This document shows, piece after piece, positions 36,674 through 45,722 of a DNA stretch of 64,000 bases. The stretch covers positions 1 to 64,000 of the forward strand of contig VXSG01000093.1 in the NCBI GenBank assembly GCA_009838075.1, in the 5' to 3' direction. The position numbers were made by a program, and so were the translations under genes. Each line of letters opens with the position of its first letter. Position 1 is the stretch's first letter. The notes under the pieces are model-generated. The model was not told where the DNA came from. It worked only from the letters and a program-made list of their open reading frames with translations, and did not search any database. The DNA comes from Boseongicola sp. SB0665_bin_10 (GTDB lineage: Bacteria > Pseudomonadota > Alphaproteobacteria > Rhodobacterales > Rhodobacteraceae).

Positions 36674-38458
36674 TCAGGCGAAAGTGCCGCCCTCCGTGAA
36701 CTGAAGCCGGGCCAGGCGAGCGTAGAGCCCGCCCTCCGCCACAAGGCTGTCATGCGTCCCGGTTGCCACGATCTTCCCTTCGTCGAAGACAAGGATGCGG
36801 TCCGCCTTCTTCACCGTTGCGAGCCGGTGAGCGATCACGAGCGTCGTGCGATCCTCGGACAGCCGGTCCACCGCCGCCTGCACCGCGCTTTCGCTTTCGG
36901 CGTCAAGGGCGCTTGTGGCCTCGTCGAGCAGCAGGATCGGCGCATTGCGCAGGATCGCCCTGGCGATCGCGATTCTCTGCCTTTGCCCGCCAGACAGCAT
37001 CACGCCACGCTCACCCACCTGCGTTGCATAGCCGTCGGGAAGAGCGCTCAGAAACGCGTGCGCGGCGGCTGCACGGGCGGCCTCCCGGATCTCGTCATCC
37101 GTCGCATCGAGCCGACCGAAGCGAATGTTGTCGTGCGCGGGCGCGGCAAAGATCACGGGCTCCTGCGGCACGAGGGCGATATGGCGTCGAAAGTCAGCCC
37201 GCTTGATCGTTCGCAGGTCCCGCCCGTCCACGCGAATCACGCCGGCGGCCGGGTCGTAGAAGCGCAGGAGAAGCTGCACCACCGTCGACTTGCCAGCTCC
37301 GGACGGGCCGACGAGAGCCACGGTCTCGCCCGGCCGAACGATCAGGGAAACGTCATTCAACGCGGCCATTCCGGGCCTGGACGGATAGGAAAAATGCACA
37401 CCCTCGAAGGCGATTTCCCCCCTGACCGGCGTCTCGACCGGGGGGGCGTCGACCGGGTCGCTCATGCCGTCGTCGGCATTCAGGAGCTCAACCAGCCGCT
37501 CGGTCGCGCCAGCGGCCCTCATCAGTTCGCCCCAGATTTCGCTCAGGGCCCCGACGGAACCGGCCACCATCACCGAGTAGATGACGAACTGCACGAGTTC
37601 GCCCACTGTCATCGCGTCCGTGCGGACGTCCCGCGCGCCGACCCAGAGCACGCCGACGATGCCGGAGAAGATCAGCGCGATCACGATCACCGTCATCAAG
37701 GCACGCGTGGCGATCCTCCTGCGGGCCGATCGAAACGACCGCTCGGTCACTTCGGAAAATGCCTTGCGGCTTTCCGCCTCGTGCGTGAACGCCTGCACGG
37801 CCTGCACGGACAGGAGGGATTCGGATGCGTTCCCCGACGATGCCGCGATCCAGTCCTGGTTTTCGCGGCTGAGCGTCCGCAGCCGCCGACCGAGCACGAT
37901 GATCGGGACGACGATCATCGGCACCAGGAGCAGGACGAGGCCGGCCAGCTTCGGAGATGTCACGAAAAGCAGCGCCAGCCCGCCCGCGAGGACGAGGGCA
38001 TTCCTGAGCGCGACCGAAACCGACGAGCCGATGACGGAGAGGATCAGGGTCGTGTCCGTGGTGAGGCGGGAGAGGACCTCGCCGGTCATGATCCGCTCGT
38101 AGAAGGCGGGGCTCATTCCGATCATGCGGTCGAAGACCGCGATCCGGATGTCGGCCACCACGCGCTCGCCCAGCCGGGTGACGAGGTAGTAGCGAAGCCC
38201 GGCCCCGAGAGCGAGGAGGAGCGCGAGCCCAAGGGCAGCCGTGAAGTAGTCGTCGAGCAGGTCGACGGCGGAGGTTTCGAACCCGTCGACAACGCGTCGG
38301 ACGGCGATCGGCAGGATGAGCGCAACGACGGCTGTCAGCACCAGCGCGACGGCTGCCACCGCAACCGTGCCGCGATAGCGGCGCACGAACGGCCAGAGCG
38401 CCCGCAGCGCGCGGACATTCCGGGACTTGGCTCGGTCGTGCCCAGAAATGTCCGTCAT
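36674..38458 (-). CDS. ABC exporter half-transporter (ABCB/MsbA type)
   Basis: This protein of about 594 residues joins six membrane helices (residues 25-300) to an ATPase domain with Walker A GPSGAGKSTVV, signature [15 protein letters not shown] and Walker B ILLLDEATSALDAES. As a homodimer it would export a lipid or hydrophobic compound across the inner membrane. The ATG at 38458 has GGGGAA before it and fits the family start better than the ATG ten codons upstream. The gene is followed on the same strand by the acyl-CoA synthetase after an 89-base gap. Its substrate is unknown. Confidence 0.88.
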   Translation of the reverse strand: MTDISGHDRAKSRNVRALRALWPFVRRYRGTVAVAAVALVLTAVVALILPIAVRRVVDGFETSAVDLLDDYFTAALGLALLLALGAGLRYYLVTRLGERVVADIRIAVFDRMIGMSPAFYERIMTGEVLSRLTTDTTLILSVIGSSVSVALRNALVLAGGLALLFVTSPKLAGLVLLLVPMIVVPIIVLGRRLRTLSRENQDWIAASSGNASESLLSVQAVQAFTHEAESRKAFSEVTERSFRSARRRIATRALMTVIVIALIFSGIVGVLWVGARDVRTDAMTVGELVQFVIYSVMVAGSVGALSEIWGELMRAAGATERLVELLNADDGMSDPVDAPPVETPVRGEIAFEGVHFSYPSRPGMAALNDVSLIVRPGETVALVGPSGAGKSTVVQLLLRFYDPAAGVIRVDGRDLRTIKRADFRRHIALVPQEPVIFAAPAHDNIRFGRLDATDDEIREAARAAAAHAFLSALPDGYATQVGERGVMLSGGQRQRIAIARAILRNAPILLLDEATSALDAESESAVQAAVDRLSEDRTTLVIAHRLATVKKADRILVFDEGKIVATGTHDSLVAEGGLYARLARLQFTEGGTFA

Positions 38459-38533
38459 TCGGTTCCCCTTTCGACCATCCGACACTCAAGCCTTGAAATC
38501 GTCACAAGACGCCGAAATCCGACTGGAATGGGT

Positions 38534-38607
38534 TGGAGCGGGTAGCGGGAATCGAACCCGCACCAAGAGCTTGGAAGGCTCGTGTGATACCATTTCACCA
38601 TACCCGC
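38534..38607 (-). tRNA. tRNA-Gly (anticodon TCC)
   Basis: The minus-strand sequence starts GCGGGTATGGTGAAATGGTATCA, has anticodon loop CTTCCAA (anticodon TCC), the T-arm with GGTTCGATTCC, and ends CCGCT plus an encoded CCA. It is 74 bases long and folds fully. Confidence 0.95.
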
Positions 38608-39567
38608 CTGGGTGGCCTCGTGCTTATGCCACGGCGTTTGGGGCGTCAAGCGAGGGGGCGGCATCGTTTCGTGGCGCTCGGGGGCCCATTCCGTCGTGTG
38701 CAGAGCACGGTCGTTACGTCCCCCACATGGACCTGAGGGGCCCAAATGTGACTCACGGCCAGATCGATCCCTGCCGCGCTCGCGCTGGACATGGATGTCT
38801 CCGAGCTTCCAAGGGCAAAATCTCTTGCGACGTTGCCTCTTGCAAGTCGCGATGCCGTCTCGGGCACGATCCCAATTTCTCGGACATTGACTCAAGCTGT
38901 GTCCCGACCCCGCCTGACTCTCGCTGTCCCGCAGGCGAAGCCCGAGTACATTGCACAGGCCACCGAGAAGATCCTGATGACCATGAACCAGGGCCTGGTG
39001 CTGGTGCTGACCGATCCAAATGGAGGCGGCGGCGCCGGTCCCACGATCAAGATGCGCCCCGGTGAAGTTCAGAGATGGAGGGTCAAAGACGCACTGGCGG
39101 TCGGCAAGTTCCCGTTGACCCGTGGCGCGCGACACGCCCTGAACGGCACAAGGCCGGATCCGTTGGAACGCTTTCCGGGCTCCCTGGCCGTCGCGCGAAA
39201 TGAGGAAGCGGCCTGTTGCCATCCTTCCGGCACGCCTGCGGGAGCCAGATCACGTCTGGAAGCTCCGTCTCGCTCCCGCTCTTCGGCAGCGGCCATGGCA
39301 GGTCAGCGACCTCGGCCCGCTCAAGGACTGACGAGAACGGAATCTGGAGACTTGATCAAGGCCAGCGTCTCGCCATCTTCTGAAGCGGCCTTGCCACGGG
39401 ATGATCGAAACCCACGCATACGGGTCCTTCGCCACTTCTGACAGCAGGAATGCACGGCGGCGTTTTGCCGAAACCTGATGTCGTGCAGGGATGTTGTCGC
39501 CTGACTGCCTTGCAGTTCGCCGCCGCATAGTTCATGCGGCGACGACTGGTCTCGAAGGGATTTCGGC
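38608..39567. other. Gene-poor region after tRNA-Gly with a decayed gene
   Basis: This stretch of about 960 bases has no intact gene I can support. Its middle holds a short multicopper-oxidase-like remnant, annotated separately. Other open frames on both strands are rich in Arg, Pro and Ser with no domain and look like chance frames in GC-rich DNA. Confidence 0.5.
38930..39090 (+). pseudogene. Remnant of a multicopper oxidase (cupredoxin domain)
   Basis: In the frame starting at 38791 about 50 residues are like the middle of a multicopper oxidase: PEYIAQATEKILMTMNQGL, then a glycine-rich turn and PTIKMRPGEVQRWR, where the family has PTIRMRPGEVQRWR before a copper domain. None of the copper-binding histidine motifs is present on either side, and the flanking residues in this frame are unlike any family. 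I read it as a leftover of a deleted gene. The match is short, so it could be misjudged. Confidence 0.4.
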
Positions 39568-41415
39568 ATGCAGCCCCGTACGTTGCTCGAAGCGCTCGAA
39601 TTCTCCTATGCCGGCAAGCTGAGAGCGATCTACGACGAGCTCGGCGGCAACAACGGACCGCGGCCCGCACGCAAGGATCAACTGGTCTCGGCAATCAACC
39701 GGATCCTCCTGAACAGGGTCGAGGCCGAGTGGAACAGGCTCACGAAGCACGAAAAACTGGCTGTGCAGGAAGCCGTCCACGATCCGCTCGGACTGCTCGA
39801 CGTTGACAGGTTCACTGCCAAGCACGGCAAGCCTCCCGGCAAACGGTTCAGCGTTTCGAGGTACAATGACAGCAACACGGCGACCAAGCTCAACCTGTTC
39901 CTGCACCTGGGTGACAGGCATGACCCGCGGATCCATGTTCCTCGTGATCTCCAGATTGCGTTACGGGACATCGTTCCGGCGCCCGAACAGGCTGCAGTGC
40001 CTTTCCTGACGGAACTTCCTCCTACCGTGGACCTGGTCTCGCACCACTATGTCCACAAGTCTGGACGACATGTACGGGAGGCAAGGAGCACCCCGGTTCC
40101 GATCGAATGGCGCAACATGGAGACTACGGCGAAGGCGGGTCTGCATTCGGTGCTGAGCTTGATCGACGAAGGCAAGGTTTCGGTCAGCGCGTCGACGAAG
40201 CGGCCGTCGGCGGCATCCATGAAACGGGTTTCGGGAGCGCTTGACGGCGGCGACTTCTACGCGTCGACCGAATGCGAAGCCGATGTCGGACCGATCCAGG
40301 CCTTCGCCTGGCCCTTGCTGGTTCAGGCCGGGAAGCTCGCAAGGCAGGACGGACCCCGGCTCGCGCTCACCACCGCGGGGCGCAAGGCAATGACTGCGCC
40401 GCCGCACGAGACGATCCAGCTGATCTGGAGTCGTTGGATCGACTCGAAGATCATTGACGAGTTCTCCAGGGTTGAGGCGATAAAGGGGCAGACCCGCGGC
40501 AAGGGAAAGCGAGCCATGAGAGCGGTGGAGTTGCGCCGGGACGCGATCGACCAGGCGCTTGCTCAATGTCCGCCCGGAGGCGTCGTGCCGGTCGACGGCT
40601 TCGCCAAGTTCATGGTTGCCGCGGACCTCGGGTTCGAGGTGTCGAGATCTCCGTGGACTCTCTACGTTGGCGACCCTCACTACGGGGGCCTGTACAGCGA
40701 GAGCGCCGCAGGCTGGGGCGTGCTCCAGGACAGGTACCTGCTGTGCTTTCTCTTCGAGTACGCGGCGACGCTGGGATTGATCGACGTGGCATTCGTTCCG
40801 CCTGCCGGGGCGCGCAGGAAGCCTTGGGAGCCGACGGGATACTTCGACGGCGCCTTTCTGACTCGATATGACGGCCTGAAGTTCTTTCGGCTGACCGCGC
40901 TTGGGGCCTACTGCCTCGGACTGACGGACGCCTATGAACCCGAGACCCCCGAGACATCGACGCCCCTTTCCGTCTTCCCGGATCTGCGCATCGTCGTGCG
41001 GGGCGGGCGCCTGGACCAGGAAGAAAGGGCCTTCCTGCGCAGCTGCGCGGACGAGGAGGAGCCGGATTCCGTGTGGCGACTTAGCACGGAAAGGATCCTG
41101 AAAGCGGTCGAGACGGGTCTGGACACCGGGACCGTCAGGGAATTCCTGTCCGCCCGGGATGAGCAGCCGCTGCCGGAACTGGTCGATGGATTCCTGTCAA
41201 GGATCGAGTCTCGCGCACGATCGATTCGACGTGCCGGAACAGGAATACTCTTCGAATGCGACAGCGCGCAAACGGCCGAAACCCTGCTTTCCGACAAGAG
41301 AATCGCAAGGTTCGGTTCGCGCGCCGGCGAAAAGGGGATCTTTGTCCCGACTTCGTCGGAACAGTCTTTCCGAAGCTCCGCCCGCAAGATGGGGTTCGGA
41401 TTCGACAACAGATAG
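39568..41415 (+). CDS. Orphan protein with an XPB/Ssl2-helicase-associated (Helicase_C_3-like) domain
   Basis: This 615-residue protein starts with a helical segment (RTLLEALEFSYAGKLRAIYD) and has a long central region with winged-helix-like stretches. Its C-terminal 150 residues follow the pattern of the helicase-associated domain next to bacterial XPB-like helicases: LSVFPDLRIVVRGGRLDQEE, then RLSTERILKAVETGL and the final GILFECDSAQTAETLL. It has no Walker motifs, so it is not itself a helicase. No helicase gene is beside it. Such proteins are mostly seen in actinobacteria, so transfer is possible. Function is unknown; DNA binding with a partner helicase is a guess. Confidence 0.65.
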   Translation: MQPRTLLEALEFSYAGKLRAIYDELGGNNGPRPARKDQLVSAINRILLNRVEAEWNRLTKHEKLAVQEAVHDPLGLLDVDRFTAKHGKPPGKRFSVSRYNDSNTATKLNLFLHLGDRHDPRIHVPRDLQIALRDIVPAPEQAAVPFLTELPPTVDLVSHHYVHKSGRHVREARSTPVPIEWRNMETTAKAGLHSVLSLIDEGKVSVSASTKRPSAASMKRVSGALDGGDFYASTECEADVGPIQAFAWPLLVQAGKLARQDGPRLALTTAGRKAMTAPPHETIQLIWSRWIDSKIIDEFSRVEAIKGQTRGKGKRAMRAVELRRDAIDQALAQCPPGGVVPVDGFAKFMVAADLGFEVSRSPWTLYVGDPHYGGLYSESAAGWGVLQDRYLLCFLFEYAATLGLIDVAFVPPAGARRKPWEPTGYFDGAFLTRYDGLKFFRLTALGAYCLGLTDAYEPETPETSTPLSVFPDLRIVVRGGRLDQEERAFLRSCADEEEPDSVWRLSTERILKAVETGLDTGTVREFLSARDEQPLPELVDGFLSRIESRARSIRRAGTGILFECDSAQTAETLLSDKRIARFGSRAGEKGIFVPTSSEQSFRSSARKMGFGFDNR

Positions 41416-41756
41416 CCGCCGGTTCGCGGTTTCGCAGCCTGGAGCGTCCCCGCACGATTGCTGAGAACCGGCCTCCGGGGCGGATTCACGGATCTGGATC
41501 CAATCAGGCTGGGGTCTGGCACGCGGCAGGCAGACTTGTCCCGAGCGCGCCGACATGTGCTGCGACCCCGAACGGACGGCCATGCCCGGTTTCTTGATGC
41601 ATGCGCGCCGTAGGGGCCTTCACGAAATCCCGCTGCGGGAGGCTCCGGTCATGCTCGCCTGACAACTCGAATGCTCGCTCGTGAGCCAATCGGGAAAGTG
41701 CCGGCCTCAAGCGGGACGGCACTCCACGCATGCCGACGTCTTCTCTCGCCGGTGTT
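41416..41756. other. Intergenic region between the orphan helicase-associated gene and the Uma2 gene
   Basis: This 341-base stretch lies between convergent genes. I see no intact gene, no repeat and no convincing terminator in it. Confidence 0.35.
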
Positions 41757-42371
41757 TCACGACCCATCCCCGTTGTCCGCCATTTCCGCCTTGGTGATCA
41801 CCTCGGGCCAGAGGGCGTCAAGCGGGAAGGTGATTGCGTCGAAGGGCGGAAGCGAGACCGGCGCGTCACCTGCAAGGGTGCCCAGCAGCACCCACTGCCC
41901 GTCGCGCAGTTCGAACGCCTCGAGCGTCCGTGCATCGGGGTCGACGAACCAGAGATGCCGCACGCCCTCGCGGGCATAGAGCGCCCTCTTCTCGCTCAGG
42001 TCGAGCCGCCGCGTGGACGGCGAAAGCACTTCGCAAACCCAGTCCGGCGCGATCGTGAAATATGCGGCGTCGGGATATTCGGGCATCGTCTCACGCCGCC
42101 AGCCGGCAAGATCCGGGACGACGATATCCTCGGCCAGATGAAGCTCCGGCTCAAAAACGATCCACCAGCCGCCTGGACCGCCATCGCCATAGTTGAACGG
42201 CGGGCTGATCTTGGCGCCTATGCCGGAACTTGCCCAGGCATGGCGCGACGCTGGTCTCGGATGAGCGTGAAGGCTTCCCGCGATCACCTCCGCGACCTTG
42301 TGGGGTGGTGCATCCAGCACGTCCTGATAGGTCGCCCGACGGGTCTCCTTGCGCCCAGACCGTGCCACCAT
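41757..42371 (-). CDS. Uma2-family (DUF820) putative restriction-endonuclease-fold protein
   Basis: This protein of about 204 residues has the Uma2 layout: RRATYQDVLDAPPHKVAEVI at the start, a central VVPDLAGWRRE, and the PD-(D/E)xK-like core IAPDWVCEVLSPSTRRLDLSEKRALY, with Asp, Glu and Lys in place. It also has the usual EGVRHLWFVDP. Members are numerous in some bacteria and their role is unresolved. The ATG at 42371 fits the family start; a GTG at 42410 is possible. It stands alone in a gene-poor stretch. Confidence 0.85.
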   Translation of the reverse strand: MVARSGRKETRRATYQDVLDAPPHKVAEVIAGSLHAHPRPASRHAWASSGIGAKISPPFNYGDGGPGGWWIVFEPELHLAEDIVVPDLAGWRRETMPEYPDAAYFTIAPDWVCEVLSPSTRRLDLSEKRALYAREGVRHLWFVDPDARTLEAFELRDGQWVLLGTLAGDAPVSLPPFDAITFPLDALWPEVITKAEMADNGDGS

Positions 42372-42941
42372 TGTCACTGCTCCCGCTGTTGCTCCCGGTT
42401 GCCGAGCCACTCGCCTTACCCGAACGAAGCCTACCCGTCACCGCGACCAAGGTCCACAACGACGCTTCACCTCCGCATGGTCATTCCAGGCCAAATTCCT
42501 TGCCGTCTTGCCTGGGGCATCGGGATGCCACGGACATGCCGCGATTCCGGACGACCGAAAACCGCAGCCGCTTGGCCGCAAGTTGATGGCATCTTCGTGA
42601 GCCGCATGCAAGGACGGTCACCCGCACATGATGACGGCACTGCTTTGGCATAGAACCCTGATGACGCCGTAATGGACTGACTTGCCGCGAGAAATTCGCG
42701 TCTTTCCGCCCAACCAAACGTGGCACCGAAGCGCCGTCCCGGAATGCTCACCATTTCAAGGGCTGCCATGACCATCAAGAAGCCTGGCCTTCGCGCACGC
42801 TTCTGGCTGTCCTGCGACCCGCTCCACCACGGATTGGATGCGCGCCACCCGCGAAATCTCCCGAGCGCGTCTGCCTCGGGGACATGCCTGAACCGTGCGG
42901 AAGGCGCGACACCAACGATTGGCGCAATCGGGCAACGACGT
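42372..42941. other. Intergenic region between Uma2 and the cupin gene
   Basis: This 570-base stretch has no gene I can support. Open frames on the minus strand (for example 42467-42985) run across the end of the cupin gene and show no domain. The Uma2 gene promoter should lie near 42380-42450. I see no repeat or transposase remnant. Confidence 0.35.
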
Positions 42942-43262
42942 TCAGCCTGCGACGCGTTCGAGGAACTCCACCTCGATGAACGCAATCTCGAAATTGCTGG
43001 CGTTCACCACGTCATGATGAACGCCCTTCTCTCGGAAATACGGTGCCCCGCAACGCAATTCGACGACCCTGGTCGTGCCGTCAGGTTCGTGCAGCAGAAG
43101 CTCCCCGTCCAGGAGCGGCACGACGAGATAGTCGTGTTCGTGAACATGCCAGCCAGTGTTGTCGCCCTTTGCGGGAAAGCGCCATTCGGTCACTCGTGTG
43201 CGTTCATTCTCCACAAGAACCGTGCCGCTGGCAGTTCCGTCGCTTGAAGCGAGGACACTCAA
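42942..43262 (-). CDS. Small cupin-domain protein
   Basis: This protein of about 106 residues is a single cupin barrel with GWHVHEHDYLVVPLLDGEL and a later GVHHDVVNAS, where the histidines could bind a metal. It begins at a TTG (43262) ten bases after the bioY stop, with GAGGG upstream; the frame has no ATG that fits. It is the last gene of the long minus-strand operon. Its function is unknown; such cupins beside catabolic genes often act on or bind a small substrate. Confidence 0.72.
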   Translation of the reverse strand: MSVLASSDGTASGTVLVENERTRVTEWRFPAKGDNTGWHVHEHDYLVVPLLDGELLLHEPDGTTRVVELRCGAPYFREKGVHHDVVNASNFEIAFIEVEFLERVAG

Positions 43263-43272
43263 CGGGGCGCCC

Positions 43273-43863
43273 TCAGCGTTGGCGGGAAAGGCGCCAGATC
43301 GACGGGAGCGCGAGTGCGGCCAGCGCGGCCTTGAACGCGTCCCCGGCCAGAAATGGCCAGAGGCCCAGATCGAGCACCGGTTTGTCCCATCCAATTTCCA
43401 TCCCAAGCCAGATCAGGCCAGGAACATAGATGATTGCAGTGCCCAACACCATGGCCGCCAAGGTCGTGGCGACACGCCGGTCCCAGCCTCTTTGCGCCAG
43501 CCATCCAACAGCGGCTGCAGCGAACGCGAAGCCTAGCAGGTAGCCACCGGTCGGTCCCGCCATGTACGCCAAACCGGTCCCGCGTTCAGGCGTTCCGGCG
43601 AAGACCGGCAGGCCCAACGCCCCTTCGGCCAGATAGAGCAGAACCGTCGCTGTCCCAAGGCGCCAGCCAAAGGCCATGCCCACCACCAGGACCACAAAGG
43701 TCTGCATGGTGATCGGCACCGGGTAGAAGGGGACCTGTATCTTGGCGGACAGCCAAAGCGCAAGGCTGCCCATGACCGCGAGAAGGAGGAACTTCATCCG
43801 CTCGTCTCCGGCCTGCCACAAGCTTTGCGCCAATGTCGGGCGGCTGTCTGAAATGATGCTCAT
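43273..43863 (-). CDS. bioY: Biotin transporter substrate-binding (S) component BioY
   Basis: This 196-residue membrane protein has six helices and the BioY landmarks KIQVPFYPVPITMQTFVVLV, GLPVFAG and GPTGGYLLGFAFAA. BioY takes up biotin alone or with the ECF module BioMN. The ATG at 43863 has AAGGAG upstream. It follows pxpC by 22 bases in an operon that also encodes a biotin carboxylase and a biotin carrier, so local biotin supply for those enzymes is a natural reading. Confidence 0.93.
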   Translation of the reverse strand: MSIISDSRPTLAQSLWQAGDERMKFLLLAVMGSLALWLSAKIQVPFYPVPITMQTFVVLVVGMAFGWRLGTATVLLYLAEGALGLPVFAGTPERGTGLAYMAGPTGGYLLGFAFAAAAVGWLAQRGWDRRVATTLAAMVLGTAIIYVPGLIWLGMEIGWDKPVLDLGLWPFLAGDAFKAALAALALPSIWRLSRQR

Positions 43864-43885
43864 CGTTGTCTCCTTTTCCATGGCC

Positions 43886-44860
43886 TCAGGCTGTTGTCTC
43901 GCGAATTCTGTCAAGCATGGCCGACCTGTCCCTCCGTGCGGCAAGCGCGACATCCATCGCCACCCTTGCGAATCTGGTCGGCGTGTTGGGCTGAAGCTGG
44001 CCGATGAGGTCCATGTCTGCCGAAACCACCGTGCCCAGCATGAAGTAGCCGCCGCCCGAGACCGCATCGCGGTGCAGCACGATGGGTTCCGTGCCGTTGG
44101 GCACCTGTATCGATCCGTAGGGGTAGCACGCATCGGTGATGTTCGAGGGATTTGAGCCCGCGCTGTAGGGCTGTTCACGCGGCACGAACTCCAGCTGCCG
44201 CCCGCCCTTGAAGCGGTAGCCCATCCGGTCAGCCTCGTTGGCGACCATCCACGTGTCGTCAAAGAACCCTTGCTGCGCGCCTTCCGTGATCCGGTGCCAA
44301 TAGAGGCCTGGCAGCACCCGCAGCTCGGCTGATGACCCTGGCAGCCGCCTGAGCGCATCGGGCACAGACTTGCCCGGCCTTGCCGTGCCGCTTGCGGCGC
44401 CAAGCGGCAAGGAGTCGCCGGGTTGAACCGCACGCCCGTCGACACCGCCCAGCGCGCCAATCGGATAGGTCGACCGGCTGCCCAGGGCAGGCGGCGTGTC
44501 AATCCCGCCCGAAACCGCAATGTACGCTCGAGCCCCGGACTCAAGGAAATCAAATGACACAACCTGCCCCTTCCTGACGCCCAGCGCGGTCCAGGTTGGC
44601 ATTTGCTCGCCATCGATCCTTGGCGGAAGCTCGGCACCGCAGACCGCGACGGTCGCATCCTCGGTGAACTCCAGCTCCGGCCCCAGGAACGCCGATTCCA
44701 GGCCTGCTGCGCCTTCATCGTTGCCCACCAGCAGGTTTGCGGTGCGCAGCGCGAACCTGTCCATCGCGCCGCCCATCGGGATGCCGAGATGGTAGAAGCC
44801 AGGCCTGCCGAGATCCTGGATCGTGGTCATGATTCCGGCGGAGATCACTTCAATCGGCAT
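43886..44860 (-). CDS. pxpC: 5-oxoprolinase subunit C / biotin-dependent carboxyltransferase-family protein
   Basis: This 324-residue protein has the KipA/AHS2 fold, seen at the start (IEVISAGIMTTIQDLGRPGF, then GIPMGGAMD) and in the later DRMGYRFKGG segment. In PxpABC it helps phosphorylate and open 5-oxoproline with ATP; homologous domains form part of the carboxyltransferase of urea carboxylase. It overlaps pxpB by 11 bases. Beside separate biotin carboxylase and carrier genes it may serve as carboxyltransferase in place of 5-oxoprolinase. Confidence 0.85.
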   Translation of the reverse strand: MPIEVISAGIMTTIQDLGRPGFYHLGIPMGGAMDRFALRTANLLVGNDEGAAGLESAFLGPELEFTEDATVAVCGAELPPRIDGEQMPTWTALGVRKGQVVSFDFLESGARAYIAVSGGIDTPPALGSRSTYPIGALGGVDGRAVQPGDSLPLGAASGTARPGKSVPDALRRLPGSSAELRVLPGLYWHRITEGAQQGFFDDTWMVANEADRMGYRFKGGRQLEFVPREQPYSAGSNPSNITDACYPYGSIQVPNGTEPIVLHRDAVSGGGYFMLGTVVSADMDLIGQLQPNTPTRFARVAMDVALAARRDRSAMLDRIRETTA

Positions 44861-45722
44861 AGAGCGCCTCCATCAGTCTGGCGTTCGTGCCGTCCAGGTC
44901 CGCGTTGAAGTCGTCGAGTGAAAAGACAACGTACCGCATGCGGGGTTCAAACCGCCCGGCCTGCATGTCCTCGATGATCCGGTCGTATTCGGTCCGCCCT
45001 ATGGGCCGCCACTTGACGATGTCGCCGGGACGGAAGAACACCATGAAGTCCTTCAAGTACGGGACTTCCTGCCTCGGGTCGTAAATCGTCATCGGGGTGA
45101 TGCCAAACATCTGGTAGCCACCCGCACCGCGCACCGAATAGATGCAGGAGAAGGAGCCGCCGTAGCCAACGGTCTGCTTCGGCGTGTCCGTGCGAGGGCG
45201 CAGGTATTTTGGCACCTGGATCTGCCGCGATCGGTCGACCATCTGGTAGAGGAACGGCAGGCCCGACACGAAGCCTACCATCGAGACAAACCATGGCGCG
45301 CCGGCATGCGCTTCAATGAATGCCTCGACCGTTTCGTACCCGTTGATCCGCGCGGCAAATTCGAGGTCGGTTCCTTCCGGATCCTGGTGCCGTTCGCGGA
45401 ACCGCATCAGGGTCTCATGTGTCCAGGGATCCTGATAGAAGACCGGCACCTCTATGATGCGCGTATCCAGCTTGGCTTCGGCGTTCCCGGCCTCTTCCTC
45501 CAAAAGCCTCAGGCGGTCCATCAAGGCATGGGGATGGATCCTGTCGGGGTCAAACTTGATCTGGAAGGAAGCGTTGGCGGGACAGATTTCCGTAACCCCG
45601 TCGATGCCGGCCGCTCGCACGGCGTTGGTCATCGACAGAGACGTGAAGAATGCCTCAAGCGACATCGCTTCGTCGACTTCCACGAAGATGTGCTCGTCGC
45701 CTCCGAACGTGAATCGACTCAT
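44850..45722 (-). CDS. pxpB: 5-oxoprolinase subunit B / AHS1-type carboxyltransferase-family protein
   Basis: This 290-residue protein has the KipI/AHS1 fold with the C-terminal TVGYGGSFSCIYSVRGAGGY and the landmark PRQEVPYLKDFMVFFRPGDIVKWRP region near the end. It is longer than the usual PxpB of about 220 residues, with extra sequence between residues 110 and 160 and at the C-terminus, which is closer to urea-carboxylase-type domains. It overlaps both neighbours (four bases with the biotin carboxylase and 11 with pxpC), so the three are produced together. Confidence 0.84.
   Translation of the reverse strand: MSRFTFGGDEHIFVEVDEAMSLEAFFTSLSMTNAVRAAGIDGVTEICPANASFQIKFDPDRIHPHALMDRLRLLEEEAGNAEAKLDTRIIEVPVFYQDPWTHETLMRFRERHQDPEGTDLEFAARINGYETVEAFIEAHAGAPWFVSMVGFVSGLPFLYQMVDRSRQIQVPKYLRPRTDTPKQTVGYGGSFSCIYSVRGAGGYQMFGITPMTIYDPRQEVPYLKDFMVFFRPGDIVKWRPIGRTEYDRIIEDMQAGRFEPRMRYVVFSLDDFNADLDGTNARLMEALYAD

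Noticed and set aside
42467-42985. Minus-strand frame suspected to be a transposase remnant
   Set aside because: No transposase motif, no inverted terminal repeats, and it overlaps the end of the cupin gene.
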